From Sphingobium arseniciresistens (GTDB lineage Bacteria > Pseudomonadota > Alphaproteobacteria > Sphingomonadales > Sphingomonadaceae): a stretch of 64,000 nucleotides of DNA. The position numbers and the translations under genes are program-made. Shown here piece after piece: positions 28,690 through 37,487 of this stretch (its first letter is position 1; every line of letters starts with the position of its first letter). The DNA is taken from positions 124,001-188,000 of the forward strand of contig JARFNK010000005.1 of assembly GCA_029167225.1 (NCBI GenBank). Reading direction: 5' to 3'. The notes beneath the pieces were generated by a model. The model worked only from the letters and a program-made list of their open reading frames with translations. It did not search any database and was not told where the DNA came from.

Positions 28690-29397
28690 TCAGCGCGCCG
28701 CGCTGGCGCTGTAGAGAGCGGGATAGGCCGCTTTGAAGGCCGCCAGCTTGGGCGCGTCCCAGCGCTGGATATAGGGATGGCGGGGATTGTTCGCCATGAA
28801 GTCCTGATGATAGCCCTCGGCCGGCTGGAAGCTGCCCAGCGGCTCGACCTTCGTCACGATCGCCCCGCGCCACAGGTTCGCGGCGCCAAGCTGCGCCAGA
28901 TAGGCGCGCGCCGCCTTGTCCTGCGAGGCATTCAGGGGGAACAGCGCGCTGCGATACTGAGTGCCATGGTCCGGCCCCTGATAATTCAGCGTGGTCGGAT
29001 CGGCGATGACGGAGAAGAAGATGCGCAGCAACGTGCCGTAGCTCAGCTGGCGCGGATCATAGGTGACGCGAACCGACTCGGCAAAACCGGTATCGCCTTC
29101 GCTCACCAGGTCATAGGTGACGCGGCGGGTCTTCGGGCCGCCGGCATAGCCCGATTCGACCGAGCGCACGCCGCGCACATGGGAGAACACGCCCTCCACG
29201 CCCCAGAAGCATCCGCCGGCGAAGACCGCGGTTTCGGTGCGATTGGTGGAGGGCGCGTCGATCCGGGGGATGGGCGCCGCGACCGCTTTTTCGGCGGCGA
29301 GCGCGGGCGCGATGGCGCCAGGCGATATCGTCCAGATGGCGCCGAGTAGCCCGGCGCCCGTTATCAGGGAAAGGGTGAGCGTCCTAGCGCGTAGCAT
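28690..29397 (-). CDS. msrA: Peptide-methionine (S)-S-oxide reductase, exported form
   Basis: 235 aa. A signal peptide (LSLITGAGLLGAIWTISPGAIAPALAA) precedes the MsrA domain. The catalytic motif FAGGCFWGVEGVF holds the nucleophilic Cys, and GYAGG, YDPRQLSYGTLL and the GPDHGTQYRSALF motif follow. It repairs S-methionine sulfoxide in exported proteins and complements the exported MsrB at 7185-7685. Its start overlaps the upstream small gene by 14 bp in another frame. Confidence 0.95.
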   Translation of the reverse strand: MLRARTLTLSLITGAGLLGAIWTISPGAIAPALAAEKAVAAPIPRIDAPSTNRTETAVFAGGCFWGVEGVFSHVRGVRSVESGYAGGPKTRRVTYDLVSEGDTGFAESVRVTYDPRQLSYGTLLRIFFSVIADPTTLNYQGPDHGTQYRSALFPLNASQDKAARAYLAQLGAANLWRGAIVTKVEPLGSFQPAEGYHQDFMANNPRHPYIQRWDAPKLAAFKAAYPALYSASAAR

Positions 29398-29557
29398 CGG
29401 CCGAGGCCGCGACCTGGGTGATGCTGCTCACCGCGTCGCCATCGCGCGATCCCTGCGCGCCTGCCAATGCGGGGCTCAGCGTCAGGAAGCCTATTGTACC
29501 GACCACGAAGCCGCCCATGAATTTGGCGAACAGTTCGGATTTAAGAAACTTGATCAT
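29384..29557 (-). CDS. Small membrane/exported protein overlapping msrA
   Basis: 57 aa from the ATG at 29557 (MIKFLKSELFAKF), preceded by ACAAGG; in-frame ATGs upstream have poorer sites. It has one hydrophobic segment (FMGGFVVGTIGFLTLSPALAGA), either a signal peptide or anchor, and a short polar end. Its last codons overlap the first codons of msrA by 14 bp, suggesting translational coupling and a linked role. No family recognised. Confidence 0.55.
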   Translation of the reverse strand: MIKFLKSELFAKFMGGFVVGTIGFLTLSPALAGAQGSRDGDAVSSITQVAASADATR

Positions 29558-29732
29558 AACCTTGTCCATCATGTTGCTATGCGCTGACCCCTTCACCCAA
29601 AAGTGTGGAGCCTTCATGCGCATCACAGCATTGCCCTTGGCTGAATGCCGTGATCGAGGTCACATAGACCCGTCGAACGGCATGAAAATTTCGACAAGCG
29701 ACAATTCGTTGCAAAACGCAACGTGCATGTAG

Positions 29733-29765
29733 CATGGGCGCGCCCTCGTTCAAGGGCCGCCCATG
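29733..29765 (-). terminator. Hairpin after the aspartate aminotransferase gene
   Basis: CATGGGCGGCCCT pairs with AGGGCGCGCCCATG (one bulge) around a 6-base loop, about 20 bp past the stop codon at 29785. There is no T-tract. Confidence 0.5.
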
Positions 29766-29784
29766 GAACATATCGTTTCCGTTT

Positions 29785-30987
29785 TTACTTCAGAACCGCG
29801 CAGGCCTGCTGAATGCGGGTGCAGGCGGTCTTCAGCACCTCTTCCGACGTCGCATAGCTGATGCGGAAGGCCGGGCTGAGGCCGAAGGCACCGCCATGCA
29901 CCGCCGCAACGCGGGCTTCCTCCAGGAAATAGGTGATCAGCGTCTCGTCGGTGTCGATCTTCACGCCCTTGGGCGTGGTCTTGCCGATGAGGCCGCTGGC
30001 GTCGGGATAGACGTAGAAAGCGCCTTCCGGCATCGGGCAGTTGAGGCCGGGCGCGTCGTTCAGCATCGCCACGACCATGTCACGGCGGCGCTTGAAGGCT
30101 GCGTTGCGTTCCTCCAGGAAGTCCTGATCGCCGGTCAGCGCCGCAACGGCCGCCGCCTGGCTGATCGAGCACGGGTTGGATGTCGACTGCGACTGCAGCT
30201 TGCCCATCGCCTTGATGATCCATGCCGGGCCGCCGGCAAAGCCGATGCGCCAGCCGGTCATCGAGAACGCCTTGGAACAGCCGTTGACTGTCAGCGTGCG
30301 CTCATAGAGGTCGGGGCAGGCCTGCGCGATGGTCGCGAAGGGGGTGGATGCGTACCAGACATGCTCGTACATGTCGTCGGTCATCACCAGCACATGCGGA
30401 TGGCGCAGCAGCACCTCGCCCAGCGCCTTCAGCTCCTCGAAGCTATAGGCCGCGCCCGACGGGTTGGAGGGCGAGTTGAGCAGCACCCAGCGCGTCTTCG
30501 GCGTGATCGCCGCGTCCAGCTGCGCCGGCGTGATCTTGTAGCCCTGCGATGCAGGGGCCGCGATGAACACCGGCGTGCCGCCCGCGAAGTTCACGATGTC
30601 GGGGTAGCTCACCCAGTAAGGCGCGGGGATGATGACCTCGTCACCCACGTCCACGGTCGCGACGAGCGCGTTGAACAGCGTGTGCTTGCCGCCAGAATTG
30701 ACGCTGATCTGGCTGCGCTCATAGACGAGGCCGTTGTCGCGCTTGAACTTCAGCGCGACGGCGTCCTTCACGTCCACCGTACCGTCGACATCGGTATATT
30801 TGGTCTGCCCGCCCCGGATCGCGGCGATCGCGGCATCCTTGATGAAATCGGGCGTATCGAAATCGGGCTCGCCTGCCGACAGGCCAATCACGTCCACCCC
30901 TGCACGTTTCAGCTCGTTCACCTTCGCGCTCATGGCGAGAGTGGCACTCGGCTGGATACGGCCCAAGGCGGCGGAAGTCCTGGTCAT
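29785..30987 (-). CDS. aspC: Aspartate aminotransferase, class I/II (type I-beta)
   Basis: 400 aa PLP enzyme. Visible motifs are LSAGEPDFDTPDFIKDAA, YTDVDGTVDVKDAV, LLNSPSNPSGA and the Schiff-base Lys in NGCSKAFSMTGWRIGF. Arg in SPAFRISYA binds the substrate carboxylate. It transaminates aspartate and 2-oxoglutarate; relatives may also use aromatic acids or prephenate. It is a monocistronic gene. Confidence 0.92.
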   Translation of the reverse strand: MTRTSAALGRIQPSATLAMSAKVNELKRAGVDVIGLSAGEPDFDTPDFIKDAAIAAIRGGQTKYTDVDGTVDVKDAVALKFKRDNGLVYERSQISVNSGGKHTLFNALVATVDVGDEVIIPAPYWVSYPDIVNFAGGTPVFIAAPASQGYKITPAQLDAAITPKTRWVLLNSPSNPSGAAYSFEELKALGEVLLRHPHVLVMTDDMYEHVWYASTPFATIAQACPDLYERTLTVNGCSKAFSMTGWRIGFAGGPAWIIKAMGKLQSQSTSNPCSISQAAAVAALTGDQDFLEERNAAFKRRRDMVVAMLNDAPGLNCPMPEGAFYVYPDASGLIGKTTPKGVKIDTDETLITYFLEEARVAAVHGGAFGLSPAFRISYATSEEVLKTACTRIQQACAVLK

Positions 30988-31154
30988 GGCAATAATCTTT
31001 CGTGGCTAGCCCATCTGTCGCACATGCTGTGCAACGGTCGGCTCCTTAGTGCGCAATGATCGGAGGGGCAACCGCCTGACTGAGGAAAAGAGTCAGGAAA
31101 ATGGCGTGCTATCACGCGCCAAGGCCAACTGATTGCGCCTTTATCGCCGGGGGA

Positions 31155-31817
31155 TCAGCGGGCCGCGAGGGTCGCCGCGACCAGCCCTCGCGCCGCATTG
31201 CCGATAAAGAAGCCGTTTTCCAAGTCGTGGCGGCGCAAGTCGCCCTCCACCGCCTCGCCCATGGCGATCAGGCTGGCGCGCAGCACGCCGGGCAGGACAC
31301 CGCGCGAGAGCGGCGGCGTCACCAGCTTGTCGCCCCGCTCGACGAACAGCGACGAGAAGCAGCCTTCGGTCAGATAGCCATGCTCGTCCTTCATCAGCAC
31401 CTCATAGGTGCCGCCGGCGGCCAGTGCCTCGCGGTAGATGCCGCGGTCGGTGGTCTTGTGGTGCAGACGCGGATCGTCGGACAATGCCGGGCGCTGGACG
31501 ATCGCGAGCGGCATGATCGCGCCCGGCCATGTCCGATATTCGCGAATCTCCACCGCGACCGATCCGCGGCGCGAGAGCAGCATCCGCAGCCGGCTCTTTT
31601 CGCGCAGGCGGAATGTCGCCGCCTGCAGCTCGTTGCGCGCGGCGTGCCGATCGAACGCATAGCCCAGCTTCGCGGCGCTCGCGCCCAGGCGGGCCATGTG
31701 AAATTCCAGCAGCGGAATGCCATCGATAGGATCGAAGGCCATGGTTTCCAACAGATCGAAGCGTGCGTCTGACACCAGCCCCCGGTCCCCCCTTGCGACA
31801 TCCGTTCCCACGGTCAT
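31155..31817 (-). CDS. pabC: Aminodeoxychorismate lyase-like class IV aminotransferase
   Basis: 220 aa from the ATG at 31817 that overlaps the pabB stop (ATGA). Fold-type IV PLP motifs are visible: FDLLETMAFDPIDGIPLLEFHMARL, HHKTTDR (PLP Lys) and the EGCFSSLFVERGDKLVTPPLSRGVLPGVLR segment. It releases pyruvate from aminodeoxychorismate to give p-aminobenzoate for folate. The operon pairing with pabB supports the call. Confidence 0.9.
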   Translation of the reverse strand: MTVGTDVARGDRGLVSDARFDLLETMAFDPIDGIPLLEFHMARLGASAAKLGYAFDRHAARNELQAATFRLREKSRLRMLLSRRGSVAVEIREYRTWPGAIMPLAIVQRPALSDDPRLHHKTTDRGIYREALAAGGTYEVLMKDEHGYLTEGCFSSLFVERGDKLVTPPLSRGVLPGVLRASLIAMGEAVEGDLRRHDLENGFFIGNAARGLVAATLAAR

Positions 31818-33025
31818 GCCCGCTCCAACGTTGTTCTTGCAAGGAATAATCCTTTGTCGAGGCATTCGCGCCATTCGGTTTCCTCGTCCGAATCCGCAAC
31901 CACGCCCGAACCGAGCCCGACCCGCCCGACCTTCGATCCGCTTTTCACGCTGATCGTGCGGATGGCGACGTTGAAGGCCGCATTGCCATCCGGATCGATG
32001 CGGCCGATCGCGCCCGTATAGGCACCGCGCGGGGCGCTTTCGACCATGTCCACCACCTCCATCGCCCGGATCTTGGGCGCACCGGTGATGGACCCGCAGG
32101 GGAAGATGGCGCGCAGCACGTCCACGGCGGACAGGCCCGGCAGCATCCTTGCCCGCACGGTCGAGATCATCTGATGCACGGTCGGGTAGCTTTCCACCCG
32201 GAACAGTTCGGGCACGGTCACGCTGCCGACCCGCGCCACGCGCGACAGGTCGTTACGCAGCAGATCGACGATCATCAGGTTTTCCGCCCGCTGCTTGGGG
32301 TCCGTTGCCAGCGCGGCGACGACGGCGGCGTCCAGCGCCGCATCCTCCTGCCGCACCGCCGTTCCCTTCATCGGCCGCGCCGTCAGCTGGCCGCGGACGA
32401 GGGTGAAGAACAGCTCCGGCGAGAAGGACAGCAGCCAGTCCTCGCCCGTATGCACGATGCCGCCATAGCCCGCCCGCGCACGCCCTCGGATCGCGGCATA
32501 GGCGGCGCGCGGATCGCCATCCATGGGCAGCGCGCAGGGGAAGGTCAGGTTCGCCTGGTAGATGTCGCCCGCCGCGATCAGCGCCTGCACCTGCCGGAAC
32601 GCCGCGCCATAATCCGCGCGCGAGACCAGCGGGCGCAATGGCCCGATGCGGGCGCCTGCGGGATCGGGCAGGATCGCTTCCACCTCGTCCGGCGCAACCG
32701 CGCGATGGCTGGAAAACAGCCCGAACCACAGCAGCGGCATGTCCGCCGGCGACTGCGCCCTGGAAAGCCCGGCGAGTCGGGGCTCGAGCGCATGGCCTGC
32801 CTCATAGGAGAGATAGCCCGCTGCATGGAGCCCATCTTCCCGCGCATCGCTGATCCGGTCCAGCGCCGGCTGCACCTCGTCCAGCGTGCGCGCCACGACG
32901 ACGTCCACCGGATCGCGGTAGAGCCGTGCCGGCGCGGCGCCGGAAACACGGGCATCGTCCAGCAGCAGGAAAGGCTCTGTCGGATCAGGCAAGTGCATCA
33001 GCATGTCTTGGCACCGCGCGATCAT
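31814..33025 (-). CDS. pabB: Aminodeoxychorismate synthase component I
   Basis: 403 aa chorismate-utilising enzyme. The C-terminal domain carries GDIYQANLTFP, SPELFFTLVRG, RPMKGTA, DLLRNDLSRV, YPTVHQMISTV and FPCGSITGAPKIRAMEVVD. It aminates chorismate using ammonia from a PabA-like subunit not in this window. The start is uncertain: ATGs at 33025, 33004 and 32998 all lack a clear ribosome site. It overlaps and is coupled to pabC. Confidence 0.93.
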   Translation of the reverse strand: MIARCQDMLMHLPDPTEPFLLLDDARVSGAAPARLYRDPVDVVVARTLDEVQPALDRISDAREDGLHAAGYLSYEAGHALEPRLAGLSRAQSPADMPLLWFGLFSSHRAVAPDEVEAILPDPAGARIGPLRPLVSRADYGAAFRQVQALIAAGDIYQANLTFPCALPMDGDPRAAYAAIRGRARAGYGGIVHTGEDWLLSFSPELFFTLVRGQLTARPMKGTAVRQEDAALDAAVVAALATDPKQRAENLMIVDLLRNDLSRVARVGSVTVPELFRVESYPTVHQMISTVRARMLPGLSAVDVLRAIFPCGSITGAPKIRAMEVVDMVESAPRGAYTGAIGRIDPDGNAAFNVAIRTISVKSGSKVGRVGLGSGVVADSDEETEWRECLDKGLFLARTTLERA

Positions 33026-33125
33026 TACGGCCAGCGCAAAGCGCAGCGGATGCGACGAGATCGTAAACGCGCCGTCGGTGATGCCCGCGATTGCACGATG
33101 CCGGGCAATGGCCTATCGGCATGGC

Positions 33126-33515
33126 ATGCCCCAGGAACAGCCATCGCGGGAAGACCGGCCGTTCGGCCCGGCGCTGCGCCATGCCCTGCGCTGTCGCTGC
33201 CCGGCCTGTGGCAATGCCCCCCTGTTTTCCGGCTTCCTGACCCCGGCGGAGCATTGCCCCGCCTGCGGGCAGGGCTGGCAGAACCATCGGGCGGATGATT
33301 TCCCCGCCTATATCGTGATCCTGCTGCTCGGCCATCTGCTGGTGCCGATCATGATAGAGGTAAACATGGCCTTCGCCATTCCCATGGGCGTGCAGATCGC
33401 GCTGTGGCCCGCGATCGGGCTGGCGCTGTGCCTGCTGATGATCCGCCCGGCAAAGGCGGCAGTGATCGCCTATCAGTGGAGCCGGCGCATGCACGGCTTC
33501 GCGACCAAGGGCTGA
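33126..33515 (+). CDS. DUF983 family zinc-ribbon membrane protein
   Basis: About 129 aa from the ATG at 33126 (33108 is an alternative). Two Cys pairs (CRCPACGNAPLF and CPACGQGW) suggest a zinc ribbon, followed by two hydrophobic segments (IVILLLGHLLVPIMIEV and ALWPAIGLALCLLMI). DUF983 proteins are alphaproteobacterial, often near cytochrome oxidase or ubiquinone genes. It lies 21 bp before the FAD hydroxylase gene on the same strand and is divergent from pabB. Confidence 0.85.
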   Translation: MPQEQPSREDRPFGPALRHALRCRCPACGNAPLFSGFLTPAEHCPACGQGWQNHRADDFPAYIVILLLGHLLVPIMIEVNMAFAIPMGVQIALWPAIGLALCLLMIRPAKAAVIAYQWSRRMHGFATKG

Positions 33516-33536
33516 AGGTTGGAAGGAAGGCGGACG

Positions 33537-34754
33537 ATGGAACGGTTCGATGTCATCATCCTTGGCGGCGGGCTCGTCGGCCTGACCCTGGGCATATCGC
33601 TCGGGCAGCATGGCGTGCGCTGCGCCGTGATCGACCCGGCGGAGCCCGCCACCACGCTGGCCGCCGATTTCGACGGGCGCGTCTCCGCCATCGCCAGCGC
33701 CAGCTGGAAGCTGTTTTCCGCCATCGGCATCGCCGCCCGGCTGGAGGGCAAGGGCTGCCCGATCGACCGCATCTGGGTGAGCGACGGGCTGGAGCCGGGC
33801 GCGCTCGACTTCGTGCCGCCCGAAGGCGACGGCCCGATGGGCATCATGTTCGAGAATCGCGAAACCCGCATCGCGCTCGCCGCGCAGGCAGCGGAGATGG
33901 TCGGCAAGGGCACGCTCCACCTGTTCCAGCCGGACAGCGCGGCGCAGATCGACCGCGATGAAAACGGCGTCACCGTGACGCTCGCCAGCGGCGCCACCCT
34001 GCACGGCGCGCTGCTTGTCGGGGCGGAAGGGCGCGGCAGCCCCACGCGCGAGGCCGCCGGCATCCGCGTCGCCCGCTGGGACTATCGCCATGTCGCGATG
34101 GTGACGGCGATCAACCACGAGATTCCGCACGCCAACACCGCCTATGAGATCTTCTATCCCGGCGGCCCCTTCGCGCTGCTGCCGATGCAGCCGGGCACCC
34201 GTTCCGCCATCGTGTGGACGGTGCCGACGGAGCATGCCCCCGCCATGCTGAAACTGGGCGATCGCGCATGGCTGACCGAGGCGCAGAAGCGCATGGGCAG
34301 CTTCCTGGGCGAGATTACGGTCGCCGCGCCGCGCTTCAGCTACCCGCTGGGCTTCCACCATGCCGCGCAGATCACCGGCACGCGCATGGCGCTGGTGGGC
34401 GACGCCGCGCACGGCATCCACCCGATCGCCGGGCAGGGCGTGAACCTGGGCTTCCGTGACGTCGCCGCACTGACGGAGGTGATCGTGGAGGGCATGCGGC
34501 TCGGCCTCGATCCGGGCGACGCGCAACTGCTCAGCCGCTACCAGCGCTGGCGCGCGCTCGATACGCTGAGCGTCACCGTGGCGATGGACGGCCTCGTCCG
34601 CCTGTTCGACGTGCCGGGCAAGCTCCCCTCCGCCATCCGCCGCCTCGGCCTTGCCGCCGTGCAAAAGGCCGGCCCGCTGAAAAAGGGCTTCATGGCGGAA
34701 GCCCGCGGCGAATCCGGCGCGCTGCCACGGTTGCTGCTGGGGGAGACGGTTTAA
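33537..34754 (+). CDS. UbiH/Coq6-type FAD-dependent hydroxylase
   Basis: 405 aa flavoprotein monooxygenase. The FAD motifs are VIILGGGLVGLTLG at the N-terminus, DFDGRVSAIA, the DG-like LLVGAEGRGS and ALVGDAAHGIHPIAGQGVNLGFRD. This pattern fits the UbiH/UbiF/UbiL family that hydroxylates the ubiquinone ring. GGAAGG precedes the ATG at 33537. Which ring position it acts on cannot be told from sequence. Confidence 0.9.
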   Translation: MERFDVIILGGGLVGLTLGISLGQHGVRCAVIDPAEPATTLAADFDGRVSAIASASWKLFSAIGIAARLEGKGCPIDRIWVSDGLEPGALDFVPPEGDGPMGIMFENRETRIALAAQAAEMVGKGTLHLFQPDSAAQIDRDENGVTVTLASGATLHGALLVGAEGRGSPTREAAGIRVARWDYRHVAMVTAINHEIPHANTAYEIFYPGGPFALLPMQPGTRSAIVWTVPTEHAPAMLKLGDRAWLTEAQKRMGSFLGEITVAAPRFSYPLGFHHAAQITGTRMALVGDAAHGIHPIAGQGVNLGFRDVAALTEVIVEGMRLGLDPGDAQLLSRYQRWRALDTLSVTVAMDGLVRLFDVPGKLPSAIRRLGLAAVQKAGPLKKGFMAEARGESGALPRLLLGETV

Positions 34755-34845
34755 GGGGCGGGCGGCGAGGGCAAGTCCGGGCGGGCAGGAAACGACCAGA
34801 CATTGCCGTTAAATCACGGCCGCTACCTGTCTGATAGCGGACATG

Positions 34846-35034
34846 TCACTCTTCCGAAGTGTCTTTCAAGGAGATGCCAACCTCTGCCGCCCGCTTTCGA
34901 ACGACTGCCGTAGGGCGACCCAGCCTCTGTGCTATTGTGATTGCCCGTGAACCACCGTTCCCCATCGCTGTCAGAATGCTGTTTTCGTAATCTGTCCAAG
35001 GCTTGCCAGCCCGGCCTTTGAGTTCGCCAACCAT
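34846..35034 (-). CDS. Small hypothetical protein, SANT/HTH-like
   Basis: 62 aa. KPWTDYENSIL followed by IAQRLGRPTAVVRKRAAEVGISL resembles small SANT/Myb-like or HTH proteins in which a W-T-xx-E helix precedes a recognition-like helix. Base composition is visibly lower in GC than the flanking ubiquinone and YgjP genes, suggesting acquisition. No function is known. Confidence 0.45.
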   Translation of the reverse strand: MVGELKGRAGKPWTDYENSILTAMGNGGSRAITIAQRLGRPTAVVRKRAAEVGISLKDTSEE

Positions 35035-35060
35035 CTAATTCTCGCTGAAATATCTGATCT

Positions 35061-35270
35061 TCAAGGGTCTAAAGGCTCCATGCTTAAGCCTTCAAGATCA
35101 GGATAATGGATCAATCCCGCTTGGTCGTTTTCTACCACGAGGCCAGTGGGCCAGATTTCTAGCCATTCTTCTACGGAAAATTTCGGATCGAACGTGCGCG
35201 TGTCTGGGACGGCAACGACTGTAGCAGGATATCCGTCAACGAGAAATCTATCGCCGATCTTCAATTCCAT
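35061..35270 (-). CDS. Small hypothetical protein
   Basis: 69 aa, acidic, beta-strand-rich (MELKIGDRFLVDGYPATVVAVPDTR, then EEWLEIWPTGLVVEND). It has lower GC than its surroundings, is 26 bp upstream of the SANT-like gene on the same strand, and is probably cotranscribed with it. No family recognised. Confidence 0.45.
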   Translation of the reverse strand: MELKIGDRFLVDGYPATVVAVPDTRTFDPKFSVEEWLEIWPTGLVVENDQAGLIHYPDLEGLSMEPLDP

Positions 35271-35414
35271 GATCGTAACCCTACAAGCCGCTACCCGTTG
35301 TGCCGCGTCCGCTATTCTAGCGCATCGAGCCGAAACGCGCCATTCCGCTGTCCACCCGATTCCGTCATTCCTGCCTGCGCCGAATTGACGGGTGAGGAGA
35401 TCACCACCTCCCCT

Positions 35415-36158
35415 CTATCCCCCCACGCGATGCAGCGCCGCGCCGTTCTTCCTCAGCCATGCGCGCGCGGGGGCGGGGTTTGTGCCGAGCAGGCGGGCGT
35501 GGGCGGCGTGGAAGGCGGGGCTGTGGTCCATGTGGATCAGATGCGCCACTTCATGCGCCACCGTCGCCCGCCGCACGTCGGGCGGGCACAGGATCAGCCG
35601 CCAACTGTAGCGGATCGCGCCGGACGACGCACAGCTGCCCCAGCGCGAGCGGGGATCGCCGATGGAGACCGGACCGACGCGCAGGCCGTGCTGCGCCACC
35701 AGCGCGCGCGTTTCCGCCTCCAGCACGGTCTTGGCCCGCGCGCGCAGCCATCGCATCAGCCGGGGGCCGAGCGATTCCTCCGCGCCGCCCACGAGCAGCC
35801 TGTCGCCATGCTCCCTTACGCCGCGCGGCAGCGCCGGATCGTGCACGATCATGACCTGGCGCCCTTCCAGCGGGATCACCATGCCCGGCGCCAGTGGCCG
35901 GGGCGCGGGCGCGGCGGCGATCTGTGTCCTGATCCAGCCTTCCTGCCCCTGCACCCAGGCCAGCGCCTGCCGGATGGCGGCGCGTGGCGGCATCGACAGG
36001 CGCAGCTCGCCGCGCGCGACATCCATCGTCAGGCGATAGCCCCGCGCGCGGGCGATCTTGCGCACCCGCACGGGCACCGGTGCGCCATCGACCACGATTT
36101 CGTGCCGTGCTTCGGTAGGCACAGCTTCATCCCGGCGCGGTTTCAGCAAATTCCACAT
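35415..36158 (-). CDS. YgjP/DUF45-type zinc metallopeptidase
   Basis: 247 aa from the ATG at 36158 (MWNLLKPRRDE). The C-terminal half has the WGSCASSGAIRYSWRLILCPP motif and the zinc site HEVAH in VAHEVAHLIHMDHSPAFH, both typical of the YgjP/M48-like group. It is a soluble cytoplasmic protein; the physiological substrate is unknown. Confidence 0.9.
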   Translation of the reverse strand: MWNLLKPRRDEAVPTEARHEIVVDGAPVPVRVRKIARARGYRLTMDVARGELRLSMPPRAAIRQALAWVQGQEGWIRTQIAAAPAPRPLAPGMVIPLEGRQVMIVHDPALPRGVREHGDRLLVGGAEESLGPRLMRWLRARAKTVLEAETRALVAQHGLRVGPVSIGDPRSRWGSCASSGAIRYSWRLILCPPDVRRATVAHEVAHLIHMDHSPAFHAAHARLLGTNPAPARAWLRKNGAALHRVGG

Positions 36159-36347
36159 CGCGGTCAGGCGAGCCCCGACATGAAGGCAGCGATGGCAAGG
36201 GGCTGTCCCGTCCGGTTCATGCCACGACGAAAGCCATGAGTGAGGAACATCGAAGCGCAATGGACCAAAAGACTTTCAGCCCCAAGGCGCAGGGCAGGGG
36301 GCACCGCAGCCCCCGCCCGGCGGCCAGCGCCGGATGACGCGCGCTCC

Positions 36348-36773
36348 CTAAAGCTCGCGCTCGACAAGATGATGTTCCAGATCGCCTGCCTCGACTTCCG
36401 CCACGGTCCAGCCGCGGATCGATTCGCCCTCGCGATGCACGGCCTCCCGGTCGCCGCTCACCAGATAATGCCAGTCCGGCAGCGGCTTGCCCTCGGCGCG
36501 CAGCCGATAGGCGCAGGTGCGCGGCAGCCAGGGGATCCCATCCAGCTTCTCCAGCGTCAGCCGTACGCAATCGGGCACGAACTGGCGGCGCTGACGGTAA
36601 TTGGTGCAGCGCGCCGTCTGCCTGTCGAGCAGCCGACAGGCGACATTGGTGAAATAGATGCGCCCCGTATCCTCGTCCTCGACCTTGTGCAGGCAGCATT
36701 TGCCGCAGCCGTCGCACAGCGCTTCCCATTGCGCGCCGTCGAGCTGGGCGAGGGGCTTTTCCCAGAAGTTCAT
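36348..36773 (-). CDS. YcgN family cysteine-cluster protein
   Basis: 141 aa. The N-terminal CDGCGKCCLHKVEDEDTG cluster and further Cys in NVACRLLD, ARCTNY and PDCVRL define the UPF0260/YcgN family, probably metal-binding. LPRTCAYRLRAEGKPLPDWHYLVSGD is the conserved C-terminal part. The role is unknown. It lies 34 bp downstream of the SCO gene on the same strand. Confidence 0.92.
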   Translation of the reverse strand: MNFWEKPLAQLDGAQWEALCDGCGKCCLHKVEDEDTGRIYFTNVACRLLDRQTARCTNYRQRRQFVPDCVRLTLEKLDGIPWLPRTCAYRLRAEGKPLPDWHYLVSGDREAVHREGESIRGWTVAEVEAGDLEHHLVEREL

Positions 36774-36807
36774 CCGACCGACGCCGATTCAGAGTTTCGA
36801 TCACACA

Positions 36808-37437
36808 TCACTTCACCCAGTGGTCGAGCGCGGCGAGCACCGCCTGCGGCGTGCCATCATCGCCCGGCGTCGAAGGATCGTCGACCGGGATCAGCGCAAT
36901 CGGCTCGCCATCAGGACCGAAGAGATAGGGCGTGCGGCTGTGGCTGACCAGATAGCCGCTCGCCCCTTCGGGCTTTTCCGCCGCGTAGATGACGGCGAAG
37001 TCCTTCGTGACCTTCGCGATCTCGTCCGCCGTGCCGGTCAGGCCGATCAGCTTGGGCGAAAAGGCAGTGACATAGGTCTTGAGCACCGCCGGCGTGTCGC
37101 GCGCGGGGTCCACCGTAATGAAGATCGGCTGCACCTTCGCGGCGCGCGCGGGATCCTGCTTCGCGAACAGCGTATAGGCCTGCATGATCCGCTGAAGGTC
37201 GACCGGGCACACGTCCGGGCAATAGGTGTAGCCGAAATAGACGATCCGGTACTTGCCCTTGAAGTCGTCCCAGCGGACGGGCTTGCCGTCCTGGTTGGTG
37301 AGGGTGAAGGGCTTGCCGATGGCAGCGCCGGCCAATGCGCCCTGTTCGGCATCGGCAGAGGCGGCGCGATCGCCACCGCCGCAGGCGGAAAGGCTTGCAA
37401 GTGCGGCACCGGCAAACCAGATCAATGCTTTGTTCAT
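36808..37437 (-). CDS. SCO family copper-binding lipoprotein
   Basis: 209 aa from the ATG at 37437. The lipobox is LSAC in AALASLSACGGG. The thioredoxin-fold domain has the copper-binding CxxxC in GYTYCPDVCPVDL and the conserved His in LVSHSRTPYLF. It delivers copper to the CuA site of cytochrome c oxidase or acts as a thiol reductase in the periplasm. Confidence 0.93.
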   Translation of the reverse strand: MNKALIWFAGAALASLSACGGGDRAASADAEQGALAGAAIGKPFTLTNQDGKPVRWDDFKGKYRIVYFGYTYCPDVCPVDLQRIMQAYTLFAKQDPARAAKVQPIFITVDPARDTPAVLKTYVTAFSPKLIGLTGTADEIAKVTKDFAVIYAAEKPEGASGYLVSHSRTPYLFGPDGEPIALIPVDDPSTPGDDGTPQAVLAALDHWVK

Positions 37438-37487
37438 GGTGAAGCCAGCCATGCCCTGCTAGCGGGGCCTTGGCAATTGCAAACGGG

